Made by a program: the position numbers and the translations under genes. Shown here in pieces: positions 6,554-12,711 of a DNA stretch of 23,419 bases; within the stretch, counting starts at the first letter, position 1; the number at the start of each line of letters is the position of its first letter. The notes beneath the pieces are model-generated. The model saw only the letters and a list, made by a program, of their open reading frames with translations, made no database searches and had not been told where the DNA came from. Origin of the DNA: OFTM291 sp041741375 (GTDB taxonomy: Bacteria; Gemmatimonadota; Gemmatimonadetes; Gemmatimonadales; GWC2-71-9); the NCBI GenBank assembly GCA_041741375.1, contig JBGSKF010000054.1, forward strand, positions 1-23,419. The letters are read 5' to 3'.

Positions 6554-7544
6554 CGCCAAAGTCCGAGGTGGAGGCGGTTCCCCCGAGGTCGCGGGTCCGG
6601 ATCCCGTCCTCGACGATCACGGCGTGGATGGCATCGCGCACCCGGTCGGCGGCCGCCCGTTCCCCGGCGTGTTCCAGCATGAGGGCTGCGGCGAGCATCT
6701 GCGCCGAGGGGTTGGCGATGCCCATGCCCGCGATGTCGGGGGCGCTCCCGTGCACCGCCTCGAAGATCGCGGCATGGGTGCCGATGTTGGCACCGGGCGT
6801 GAGGCCGAGCCCTCCGACCAGCCCGCTGATCTCATCGCTCAGGATGTCGCCGAAAAGATTGGTCGTGACGATCACGTCGAACTGCTCGGGCTTGAGCACC
6901 AGTTGCATCGCGGCGTTGTCCACGATCAGATCGTTGCTCTCCACCCGGCCCGCGTACTCCGTCGCCACCTGGCGGCCGATCTCCAGAAAGAGCCCGCTCA
7001 CCATCTTCAGGATGTTGGCCTTGTGCACGAGGGTGACCTTTTTTCGCCCTTGCCGCACCGCGTAGTCGAACGCCCAGCGGACGATCCGTTCGCACCCCTG
7101 GCGCGTCACAATCGCCTGCGACACGGCCACGGCGCGCGGGTCTCCCCCGATGGTGATGAAGTTCTCGACTCCGACATAGAGGCCCTCGAGATTCTCCCGC
7201 ACCAGCACGATGTCGATGCCCTCGAACCGGCCCCCCGGCACGATCGTCCGGGCCGGCCGGAGGTTGGCGAACAGCTCGAACTCCTTGCGGAGCGCCACGT
7301 TCACCGACCGGAACCCGGTCCCCACCGGCGTGGTGAGGGGGCCCTTGAGGGCGAGCTTCCGTTCCCGGATGCTGGCCAGGGTCTCCTCGGGGATCGGGGT
7401 TCCGGCCGCGTCCACCGCGGCCATTCCGGCCAATTGGCGGTCCCACTCGAATCCGACCCCCGTGGCCTCCAGAACCTTGACGGTCTCGGCGGTGATTTCG
7501 GGTCCAATGCCATCGCCGGGAATCAGGGTCACCCGCAGGGTCAT
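6528..7544 (-). CDS. NAD-type isocitrate dehydrogenase family protein
   Basis: A 338-aa decarboxylating beta-hydroxyacid dehydrogenase. Visible motifs: IPGDGIGPEIT (8-18); GFRSVNVALRKEFELFANLRPAR (78-100) with the S80-x-N82 pair typical of isocitrate binding and arginines R86 and R96; RENLEGLYVGVE (116-127); FGDILSDEISGLVGGLGL (231-248) with metal-binding aspartates; and HGSAPDIAGMGIANP (265-279). Asp-Ile after the HGSAP loop, instead of Lys-Tyr, indicates NAD rather than NADP. It most likely oxidises isocitrate to 2-oxoglutarate in the TCA cycle; homoisocitrate or 3-isopropylmalate remain possible. The start overlaps the upstream secreted-protein gene as ATGA. Confidence 0.88.
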   Translation of the reverse strand: MTLRVTLIPGDGIGPEITAETVKVLEATGVGFEWDRQLAGMAAVDAAGTPIPEETLASIRERKLALKGPLTTPVGTGFRSVNVALRKEFELFANLRPARTIVPGGRFEGIDIVLVRENLEGLYVGVENFITIGGDPRAVAVSQAIVTRQGCERIVRWAFDYAVRQGRKKVTLVHKANILKMVSGLFLEIGRQVATEYAGRVESNDLIVDNAAMQLVLKPEQFDVIVTTNLFGDILSDEISGLVGGLGLTPGANIGTHAAIFEAVHGSAPDIAGMGIANPSAQMLAAALMLEHAGERAAADRVRDAIHAVIVEDGIRTRDLGGTASTSDFGDAVARRVA

Positions 7545-8164
7545 TCGAGCTCCGGTTCGAGTGGGAGAATGGTGGAGAGGGCGATGCGCACCGCCTCGGT
7601 GGCGGTGTCGCCGATGCCGGGGGCGGCGGTGCGCCAGACGATGGAGTTGGACCGGACATCCGCCATGACGGCAGTGAGGGTGGCGCGTATCTGTCCCGTC
7701 TCCGTTACGCTGAACGTGAGCGAGGCGGGGACGAAGAGCACCCGTCCCCCCGCCACGGCGGCCAGGCTCCGGAGGGAGGAGCGGAGGGGGTCGGGGATCC
7801 GCTTGATCTTGCTGCCCCGCAGGATGGAGGTACCCATCCGGTCGGGGTCCCCCACCATGGGGGTGTTCCGCCGGGCGATTCGCCGCAGCGTGTCGGGGAG
7901 GATCCAGTTCACTTCGGGTGCCCGGTCGAGCAGCACCTCGGCCAGGAGAGAATCGGCCCAAAGCGCACGGGCCACCCGATCGGCGGGGAGGGTCCCATAA
8001 GGGAGGCCGTCTCCCGCGACCAGGGTGAAGGGCATCACCGGCACCACCTGTCCCGCCAGAGGGACGGTGAGGAGGGCCGATACGCCGTCCTTCTGGCCCT
8101 GGAGCGGGGCGGCTCCGAGGGCCAGCAACGCCAGAGCCGCCAACCTGATGCGCGCGGTTTTCAT
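7541..8164 (-). CDS. Secreted protein of unknown function
   Basis: A 207-aa protein with a clear signal peptide (MKTARIRLAALALLALG, cleavage after GQ near residue 24) and no lipobox, so probably periplasmic. The mature part is alpha/beta with VLLDRAPEVNWILPDTLRRIARRNTPM in its first half (written in pieces: VLLDRAPEVN, WILPDTLRR, IARRNTPM). A later stretch, GGRVLFVPASLTF, is followed by a strand-rich region that ends TAAPGIGDTATEAV. No family is recognised with confidence. It is the first gene of the minus-strand operon, and its stop overlaps the dehydrogenase start by 4 bases. The ATG at 8164 starts the signal peptide and has no obvious Shine-Dalgarno sequence. A 7-base tandem array lies 46-97 bases upstream. 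Confidence 0.7.
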   Translation of the reverse strand: MKTARIRLAALALLALGAAPLQGQKDGVSALLTVPLAGQVVPVMPFTLVAGDGLPYGTLPADRVARALWADSLLAEVLLDRAPEVNWILPDTLRRIARRNTPMVGDPDRMGTSILRGSKIKRIPDPLRSSLRSLAAVAGGRVLFVPASLTFSVTETGQIRATLTAVMADVRSNSIVWRTAAPGIGDTATEAVRIALSTILPLEPELE

Positions 8165-8209
8165 GGGGGAAAAGCTAACCAGCCGGGGGGTGGATGCCAA
8201 ACTTGGCCA

Positions 8210-8261
8210 ATGATCAATGACCAATGATCAATGACCAGTGAACAATGATCAATGAACAATG
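8210..8261. repeat. Heptanucleotide tandem array 1 (ATGAYCA)
   Basis: Seven consecutive 7-base units: ATGATCA, ATGACCA, ATGATCA, ATGACCA, GTGAACA, ATGATCA, ATGAACA, then a partial ATG. Variation is confined mainly to units' fifth base. It lies between the PDZ gene's 3' side and the start of the 7541-8164 gene. On the minus strand it gives repeated TTGATC/TTGGTC, which resemble weak -35 boxes. Confidence 0.9.
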
Positions 8262-8270
8262 GGCCTCTCC

Positions 8271-8293
8271 CCCCTCTCCTTCCGGGAGAGGGG
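8271..8293. terminator. GC-rich perfect hairpin past the PDZ gene
   Basis: CCCCTCTCC and GGAGAGGGG form a perfect 9-bp stem with a 5-base loop, followed by a G/C-only tract and GGTGAGGGCC. It lies about 80 bases past the stop of the PDZ gene on the minus strand. There is no U tract, so it may be an interspersed hairpin of the 'CCTCTCC...GGAGAGG' type rather than an intrinsic terminator. Confidence 0.5.
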
Positions 8294-8371
8294 CCGGGGG
8301 GGGGCCGGGGGTGAGGGCCACACCTCGTCATTCAGGGCCCGTTGCCGCAGGCCCCCATTCGCGGTTCCCGC

Positions 8372-8896
8372 CTACTGTGGACGGGGGACGCTTGTCACGG
8401 TAACGCCGAGGGTATCCGCGCCTCGCCGGACCTTCACTAGGAAGGTGTCTCCCTCCCGGCGCGGATACTGGAGGGTCGGCAGCACGCCCGGCTCGTGAGG
8501 AAGCCGACCGTTGACGGTCACAATCTGGTCGCCGAGACGCAGCCCTGCCGCGGCGGCCGGAGAATCGCACAGAATGACGCCAATCACGAAGGTGCCCTTT
8601 TGAAGTACCTTGGCGAGGTCACCGCCGTCGGTACCTGCCACAACATTGACCGTGGCCCTGATGAGCATTCCGGTATGGAATGGAGACGGCCACGGGCCAC
8701 GCCCTTTCCCCTCCGCCTCCAACCTGGCCTTGTGCTCCCCCCAGGCGGTGCAGGACGACGAGCCTCGGCCCTGGGCCATGAGTGGCGACATGCCGCCCCC
8801 AAGAATCAGCACCAGGATCAGCAACCCAGGGTGCGCAGAATGCCTGGCCATCGCTCGACCTGATTCCGCAGCGTTCTTCGTGGCGCGATCCTTCAT
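8372..8896 (-). CDS. Exported PDZ-domain protein
   Basis: A 174-aa protein. Residues 24-42 (LLILVLILGGG...LMAQG) are a signal sequence or membrane anchor after a long polar start. A PDZ domain occupies about 75-170: TFVIGVILCDSPAAAAGLRLGD (102-123, in pieces FVIGVILCD, SPAAAAGLRLGD) then QIVTVNGRL and TFLVKVRRGADTLGVTV. PDZ domains usually bind C-terminal peptides; no protease domain is attached here. The ATG at 8896 overlaps the upstream DsbA-like gene as ATGA, with GGAGG four bases upstream. An internal ATG at 8851 would give a shorter signal peptide. As the last gene of the cysteine-peptide cassette it could act as a substrate tether, which is inference. Confidence 0.8.
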   Translation of the reverse strand: MKDRATKNAAESGRAMARHSAHPGLLILVLILGGGMSPLMAQGRGSSSCTAWGEHKARLEAEGKGRGPWPSPFHTGMLIRATVNVVAGTDGGDLAKVLQKGTFVIGVILCDSPAAAAGLRLGDQIVTVNGRLPHEPGVLPTLQYPRREGDTFLVKVRRGADTLGVTVTSVPRPQ

Positions 8897-9573
8897 TCTT
8901 CCTCCTTCCGAAGAGACTCCCTGATCAGGTCCCTGAACACTGGTTGGGAGGGGTTTCCCATGAAAAGACTTCTCCCGACGACGAATGTTGGAGTGCCCCG
9001 GACACCGACACGGGAGGCGGCGGCCATGTCCTCTCGGATCCGATCGGCGAATTGCTCTGCATCGACACAGTCGGCAAATCGGTCCAGGCGCGCAACCCCC
9101 GCCCGCCTTCCCAGCTCTCCCCAGGGCAAGATCCCCAGGGAGTCCTGCGACGCATAGGCGGCCCGGACAAAGGCCTCGAACCTTCCTTCGGCCGCCGCGC
9201 ATTCGGCCGCCAACGCCGCTGTCCACGCGTGAGGGTGGATGGCCTGGAGTGGAAAGTGCCTGACGAGCACGGCCACTGAATCGCCGAAGGGACGGAGCGC
9301 GGATCGCCGTGCATCCTCCACCATGGCACAGAACGGGCATTGGAGGTCCACGAACTCCACGATTCTGAGTCGGGCGCCTTCGAAACCGAGCAGGTGACCG
9401 TCGGCGATGAGCTGTTGCGCGGTCTCAGGATCAATCAGAATGACGGGCGCACTGGGAGACCCACGCGCCGTCAATGGGGCGAGTTCCCGACGCGCGACGA
9501 GCCCAGTGACAGCCAGAGCACACATCACCAGCACCCCGACGGCCGCATTCTGGAATAACTCCGATCTTTTCAC
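8893..9573 (-). CDS. DsbA-like membrane-anchored thiol oxidoreductase
   Basis: A 226-aa thioredoxin-fold protein. One N-terminal membrane segment or signal anchor (10-26) puts the domain outside the cytoplasm. RIVEFVDLQCPFCAMVED (70-87) contains the active-site CPFC (79-82). A helical insertion follows (about 113-185), then VGVRGTPTFVVG (189-200) with the expected cis-proline P195, as in DsbA/DsbG-like proteins used for disulfide formation or isomerisation. The GTG at 9573 was chosen because GGAG lies eight bases upstream and it starts just before the anchor. A frame extending to 9642 would overlap the beta-propeller gene. It follows that gene by 16 bases and overlaps the PDZ gene by 4. Confidence 0.88.
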   Translation of the reverse strand: MKRSELFQNAAVGVLVMCALAVTGLVARRELAPLTARGSPSAPVILIDPETAQQLIADGHLLGFEGARLRIVEFVDLQCPFCAMVEDARRSALRPFGDSVAVLVRHFPLQAIHPHAWTAALAAECAAAEGRFEAFVRAAYASQDSLGILPWGELGRRAGVARLDRFADCVDAEQFADRIREDMAAASRVGVRGTPTFVVGRSLFMGNPSQPVFRDLIRESLRKEEE

Positions 9574-9589
9574 GGGACTATCTCCGGCC

Positions 9590-10918
9590 TCATTGGTTGT
9601 TGGCTGGCGACGGCACGGTTTGAAGGCCATAGAGCCGCACATATTCCACGCCCATGTCGTCCTTCCGGAGACCCAGGATGTAGTCAGCTCCGATTTCGAG
9701 CGGGCGGAAATGCTCAGGCATGGTTACCTCGCCCAGATAACGCCCCTCGGAATCGTAGACACCCCACTGTGCAGGGCCTGGCAGGTCTCCGGGCGCCCGG
9801 TACGCCTCGACCCAGAGGCGGCCTTCGGCATCCAGCATGAGGCCTTCAAAGGCCGGCATGGTCTCGGGAAACGGAGCGGCGGGTTCTCTCACGCGATGGG
9901 CGTTGATCCACGCCTCTCGCTGCGGCGCGTCCACTCGTCGCGGCGTGCCGGGCCCGCGCACGATGCGCAGCAACGTCCCGTCGGGTCCGTAGATCCGGAC
10001 CTCCATCAAGTCGGTCACGCCCACAGCCAGGGTGTTCCCTGCGGTCACCGCATGGAAGGTGCGGGCGAAGGGTACTGGTGAGTTCCCTATTCGCATCGTG
10101 CCCGAGCCAGTGTTGTCGAGGTTCGTCCTCACACGGGTGAAGCGCTCGTCACCCGGAAATAGTCCGATGGTGTCGGCCAGGACCCCATCTGGGCCAAAGC
10201 GCCGGAGCGCGATGCGAGTTCGCACCACGCTTCCCTCGGGGTTGGGTTGGGCATCTGGTGGATTGTCCCGGAAGGATGTGCTCATGGCGAACAAACTGCC
10301 GTCGTCGAGCCACCCAACACCCAAGGCAAGGTGAACGCGATCGCCGTTAGGTCCGTTGCTCAGGGGAGCCGACCGGATAAAGCCGCCGGTCGGCGAAAAC
10401 ACCAGGATCTTCCCGCCTCCCCCATCATAGGCCCGGACGGTGTCCCCAGTGGTCCTGGTGACCACGATGGCGCTCCCCGCACCCATGAGAGAGGCAAACT
10501 CACCAGGCCCCCCACCCGCACCACCCACCGTGGCCAGGAGGCTACCGGTTGAAGAGAAGAAGAGGACCTCACTCGTTCCACTGTTGGCGATCACGATTCG
10601 ACCATCAGACAGACGCACGGCGCCGGTCACACGGAAGAGAGTTGCGCCGGAATCCAAGTCCGCCGAGCCGATTTCCAGAAGCGGCTGGTCGGGCAGCCTC
10701 CACCCGTTGCCCCGACCCCAGAGACCCGTTCTGCCGTTCTCCACTATCGTGATGCCCGCACTATCGCGGGCGACGACCTCTTGCGCCGCCGGAGCTCTGC
10801 CCTCCGTCCGACAGCCCATGGCCACAGCCACGGAGAGCCAGGGAAGGACGAGCGCGCGCAAGGCGGACAGAACCCTTGCGCGCGAACAAGCAATCACACG
10901 ACGTTTCCAACTACTCAC
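9590..10918 (-). CDS. 6-bladed beta-propeller lipoprotein
   Basis: A 442-aa protein. A positively charged start and hydrophobic helix end in VAMGC, a lipobox with C36, so it is probably lipid-anchored. The rest is a string of blade-like strands: LFRVTGAVRLSDGRIVIANSG (in pieces LFRVTGAVRL, SDGRIVIANSG), EVLFFSSTGSLLATVGG, GGPGEF, ILVFSPTGGFIRS, GVGWLDDGSLFAMS, EVRIYGPDGTLLRIVRG, GLMLDAEGRLWVEAY and WGVYDSEGRYLGEV. This matches the NHL-like 6-bladed propellers common in Gemmatimonadota and Bacteroidota. No catalytic residues are evident; such propellers usually bind proteins or ligands. The GTG at 10918 follows GGGGGAG by five bases. It lies 235 bases past the cysteine-rich gene. Confidence 0.85.
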   Translation of the reverse strand: MSSWKRRVIACSRARVLSALRALVLPWLSVAVAMGCRTEGRAPAAQEVVARDSAGITIVENGRTGLWGRGNGWRLPDQPLLEIGSADLDSGATLFRVTGAVRLSDGRIVIANSGTSEVLFFSSTGSLLATVGGAGGGPGEFASLMGAGSAIVVTRTTGDTVRAYDGGGGKILVFSPTGGFIRSAPLSNGPNGDRVHLALGVGWLDDGSLFAMSTSFRDNPPDAQPNPEGSVVRTRIALRRFGPDGVLADTIGLFPGDERFTRVRTNLDNTGSGTMRIGNSPVPFARTFHAVTAGNTLAVGVTDLMEVRIYGPDGTLLRIVRGPGTPRRVDAPQREAWINAHRVREPAAPFPETMPAFEGLMLDAEGRLWVEAYRAPGDLPGPAQWGVYDSEGRYLGEVTMPEHFRPLEIGADYILGLRKDDMGVEYVRLYGLQTVPSPANNQ

Positions 10919-10931
10919 CGATTCTCCCCCT

Positions 10932-11108
10932 TCAACTCTCGTCCACCGCCAGGGACTGTTCTCCCTGCGGCACGCCCGGCGCGGAAGCATGGGATTCTGA
11001 GAATACGATCCCGTCGGACACCTGCGCCCGCAGATGGCCCCGATGCTCCCGCCCATGGGGGGGGGACGAAGCAACGACGAACCGTCCTCGCGGGCGCATC
11101 GTTCCCAT
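10932..11108 (-). CDS. Possible 58-aa ORF between the cysteine-rich and propeller genes
   Basis: Reading on the minus strand from ATG 11108 (GGAAAGGATCC upstream) gives an open frame starting MGTMRPRGRFVVASS and ending GEQSLAVDES, with its TGA 13 bases before the propeller GTG. It has no signal peptide or recognised motif. It contains His-Gly-Arg-rich sequence. It would fill most of the 235-base gap and could be translationally coupled to the next gene. Nothing beyond position and RBS supports it, so a noncoding leader or attenuator region is an equal alternative. Confidence 0.3.
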   Translation of the reverse strand: MGTMRPRGRFVVASSPPHGREHRGHLRAQVSDGIVFSESHASAPGVPQGEQSLAVDES

Positions 11109-11153
11109 GGATCCTTTCCTGCCCTCGTACGTGATCTGATCGCGCCACTCTGC

Positions 11154-11381
11154 TCAAGGACAGGTCACACTGAAGCTGGTGATCTCCCCGCCACTGCAAC
11201 CAAAGGAACAGTCTGCCTCCAGGCTCGTGCAGAGGAGCCAACCGAGGGCGTTGCACGTGTTGGTGGCAGCTTCCACGGTGCAGGGGATCGCCGCCTCCGC
11301 TGTCGGTGGATGACTGAGATGGAGAACTCCCCCGGCCGTGATGAGAGTGGCGATGGCGATCGTCGTCATGCGGTTCGGCAT
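11154..11381 (-). CDS. Small six-cysteine secreted protein (75 aa)
   Basis: The protein has a signal peptide (MPNR, then a hydrophobic stretch to about residue 22) with a likely signal peptidase I site after AEA (residue 30). This leaves a mature chain of about 45 residues with cysteines at 34, 43, 51, 58, 62 and 74. That density suggests two or three disulfides. The C-terminal part, CSFGCSGGEITSFSVTCP, is compact and polar. No family is recognised. The ATG at 11381 follows GGGAGG by five bases. It is the first gene of a cassette with a beta-propeller lipoprotein and a DsbA-like oxidoreductase, which fits a product needing oxidative folding outside the cytoplasm. A longer frame to 11531 lacks sense as a leader. 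Confidence 0.7.
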   Translation of the reverse strand: MPNRMTTIAIATLITAGGVLHLSHPPTAEAAIPCTVEAATNTCNALGWLLCTSLEADCSFGCSGGEITSFSVTCP

Positions 11382-11674
11382 ACGGTCCTCCCTTTCGATG
11401 GAATGTGATGTGCGTCCCGTCGGGAAACCCCGATGTCCGTCCCCCGGCTCGATGTGTGACGGAAGGGCCGCCACTCCCGGCCAGGAGCGAACTGTGTTGC
11501 GGGACGTCATACAACCTACGGAATGCTCCACGACCCGGAAGCGCCTTCGACGGAAAGATTGTTCCGAAAATGGTACTTTCAGGGATGGGGGAACTGATTT
11601 GTGCAGGATAAACCCCGGGAAGCGTCATCTGAGAGCCCCGGGGACAAGTCACCGGAATTCACGAAGGAGGAGGC
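11382..11674. promoter_or_regulatory. Divergent intergenic region
   Basis: These 293 bases separate the start of the cysteine-peptide cassette (minus) from the HTH gene (plus), so promoters for both must lie here or nearby. Base composition is a little less GC-rich around 11540-11620. No convincing -35/-10 pair or operator was found by eye. The only clear signals are the two Shine-Dalgarno sites, GGGAGG (minus) and AAGGAGG at 11664-11670 (plus). Confidence 0.5.
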
Positions 11675-12397
11675 GTGGACTATCCCCAGATCCTATCCCC
11701 ACATGACAGAGTGTTGCCCCTTGGGATCGATCCCCGCCGGATTCCCCTCGGCTCGGTCTCGGTGGTCCGGGTGGCGGAGGAGCGGTGTTTCCCCGCCCTC
11801 GCCAAGCACCTCACCACCCTGCCCCGCTGGTTGCCGCTCGTGGCGCTGGCCCCGGACCACCTGGTGCCGGGCCTGGCCGCGCTGCTTCAGACCACCGATC
11901 ACGCCCGAGCCACCCAGTCCCTGGTCCTGTCTCACCACGTCCCCGTACTTCCGGACCCAGAGGTCATCTTTCGCCGGGTCAACTCACGGCCCGTGGTCTC
12001 CTCCCACCATCTTGCCCAGTGGCTGGCCGCCCGGCTCGACCGTCCGGAGCTGGTCCCCCTCCTGGAAGCGGCCATGGCCCCGATAGGAGATCTGGAACCG
12101 ACACCGTTCACCCACCGGACCCTTCAGAATCGATTGCGGATTGCCCTCGACTGCTGCCCGTCGGACCTCAAGCGACTGGCTCGGCTCGCCACCCTCGAAC
12201 GGATGTTTCCGACCGTCGGACAGTTGGCCTCCCAAGCGGGTACCACCGCGGCCGCCCTCCGCCGACTCACCACCCCATTGCTCCGCGTGAGTCTGTCGAC
12301 CTATAACGAGCGCCCGGGATGGGAATGGGTACTGGAGGCGGCCTGCCGCCAGGGGCTGGGGGCTGGGGGCTGGGGGCTGGACGAAAATAGCGGGTGA
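11675..12397 (+). CDS. AraC-like helix-turn-helix protein
   Basis: A 240-aa protein. Residues 146-212 look like a degenerate AraC-type DNA-binding domain: FTHRTLQNRLRIAL (145-158), RLARLATLERMFPTVGQLASQAGTT (167-191, in pieces RLARLATLERMF, PTVGQLASQAGTT) and AALRRLTTPLLRVSLSTY. The N-terminal 140 residues are unrecognised, perhaps a receiver-like or sensor domain (LPLVALAPDHLVPGLAALL). The start is GTG at 11675 with AAGGAGG four bases upstream; a shorter frame is unlikely. Divergence from the cysteine-peptide cassette makes it a candidate regulator of it. The last codons are encoded by a GGGGCTG tandem array, giving the Gly-rich tail GLGAGGWGLDENSG, so copy-number change would alter the C-terminus. 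Confidence 0.65.
   Translation: MDYPQILSPHDRVLPLGIDPRRIPLGSVSVVRVAEERCFPALAKHLTTLPRWLPLVALAPDHLVPGLAALLQTTDHARATQSLVLSHHVPVLPDPEVIFRRVNSRPVVSSHHLAQWLAARLDRPELVPLLEAAMAPIGDLEPTPFTHRTLQNRLRIALDCCPSDLKRLARLATLERMFPTVGQLASQAGTTAAALRRLTTPLLRVSLSTYNERPGWEWVLEAACRQGLGAGGWGLDENSG
12352..12379. repeat. Heptanucleotide tandem array 2 (GGGGCTG), potential G-quadruplex
   Basis: Four perfect units of GGGGCTG inside the 3' end of the HTH gene. The runs of four to five G separated by CT fit the G-quadruplex pattern on the plus (coding) strand. Confidence 0.9.
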
Positions 12398-12504
12398 GGG
12401 GAAGTTTGAAGTTGCGGGTTCAGGGGATCGATGCAACAGCTTGGTGAAAGACTTCCGCCGGGGTGAGGGCCCCCGCGAAGCGGCTGGCAAACCTCAAGCC
12501 CCCC

Positions 12505-12529
12505 GTAGGTGCGCCGCGTGCGACGCACC
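12505..12529. repeat. Interspersed hairpin repeat, GTAGG...GACGCACC type
   Basis: GTAGGTGCG and CGACGCACC flank a short centre, giving a GGTGCG/CGCACC stem. The layout matches the palindrome at 23049-23071 read on the other strand (GTAGGGGCGACGCA...). The surrounding gap 12398-12708 holds this, the repeat at 12591-12638 and the array at 12652-12711; nothing in it looks coding. Confidence 0.6.
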
Positions 12530-12590
12530 GGTAGCGAGCCCCAGGGATTCCGGCGGGAAGGCCTGTCATCGTTCAGGGCGCCGACACCCG

Positions 12591-12638
12591 CTCACGAGAT
12601 CGCCACGGACCCCTGCGGGGTCCTCGCGATGACAGTCC
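12591..12638. repeat. Interspersed palindromic repeat, copy 2 (inverted)
   Basis: CTCACGAGATCGCCACGG, a CCTGCGGGG centre and CTCGCGATGACAGTCCCG are the reverse complement of 2184-2233 with only a few differences in the centre. The two copies are about 10 kb apart in unrelated gaps, so they are members of a dispersed family. Confidence 0.75.
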
Positions 12639-12651
12639 CGCGTCCTAACGC

Positions 12652-12711
12652 CCTATGTCCTATGTCCTATGTCCTATGTCCTATGTCCTATGTCCTATGT
12701 CCTATGTCCTA
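12652..12711. repeat. Heptanucleotide tandem array 3 (CCTATGT)
   Basis: Eight perfect units of CCTATGT and a partial CCTA. The last CTA is, on the minus strand, the TAG stop codon of the Mrp gene, so the array begins exactly at the gene's end. Confidence 0.95.

Noticed and set aside
6090..8000. 636-codon open frame on the plus strand
   Set aside because: Antisense to the isocitrate dehydrogenase homologue and its neighbours; no RBS or recognisable domain.
12652..12711. CRISPR array
   Set aside because: Units are contiguous 7-mers with no spacers, and there are no cas genes nearby.
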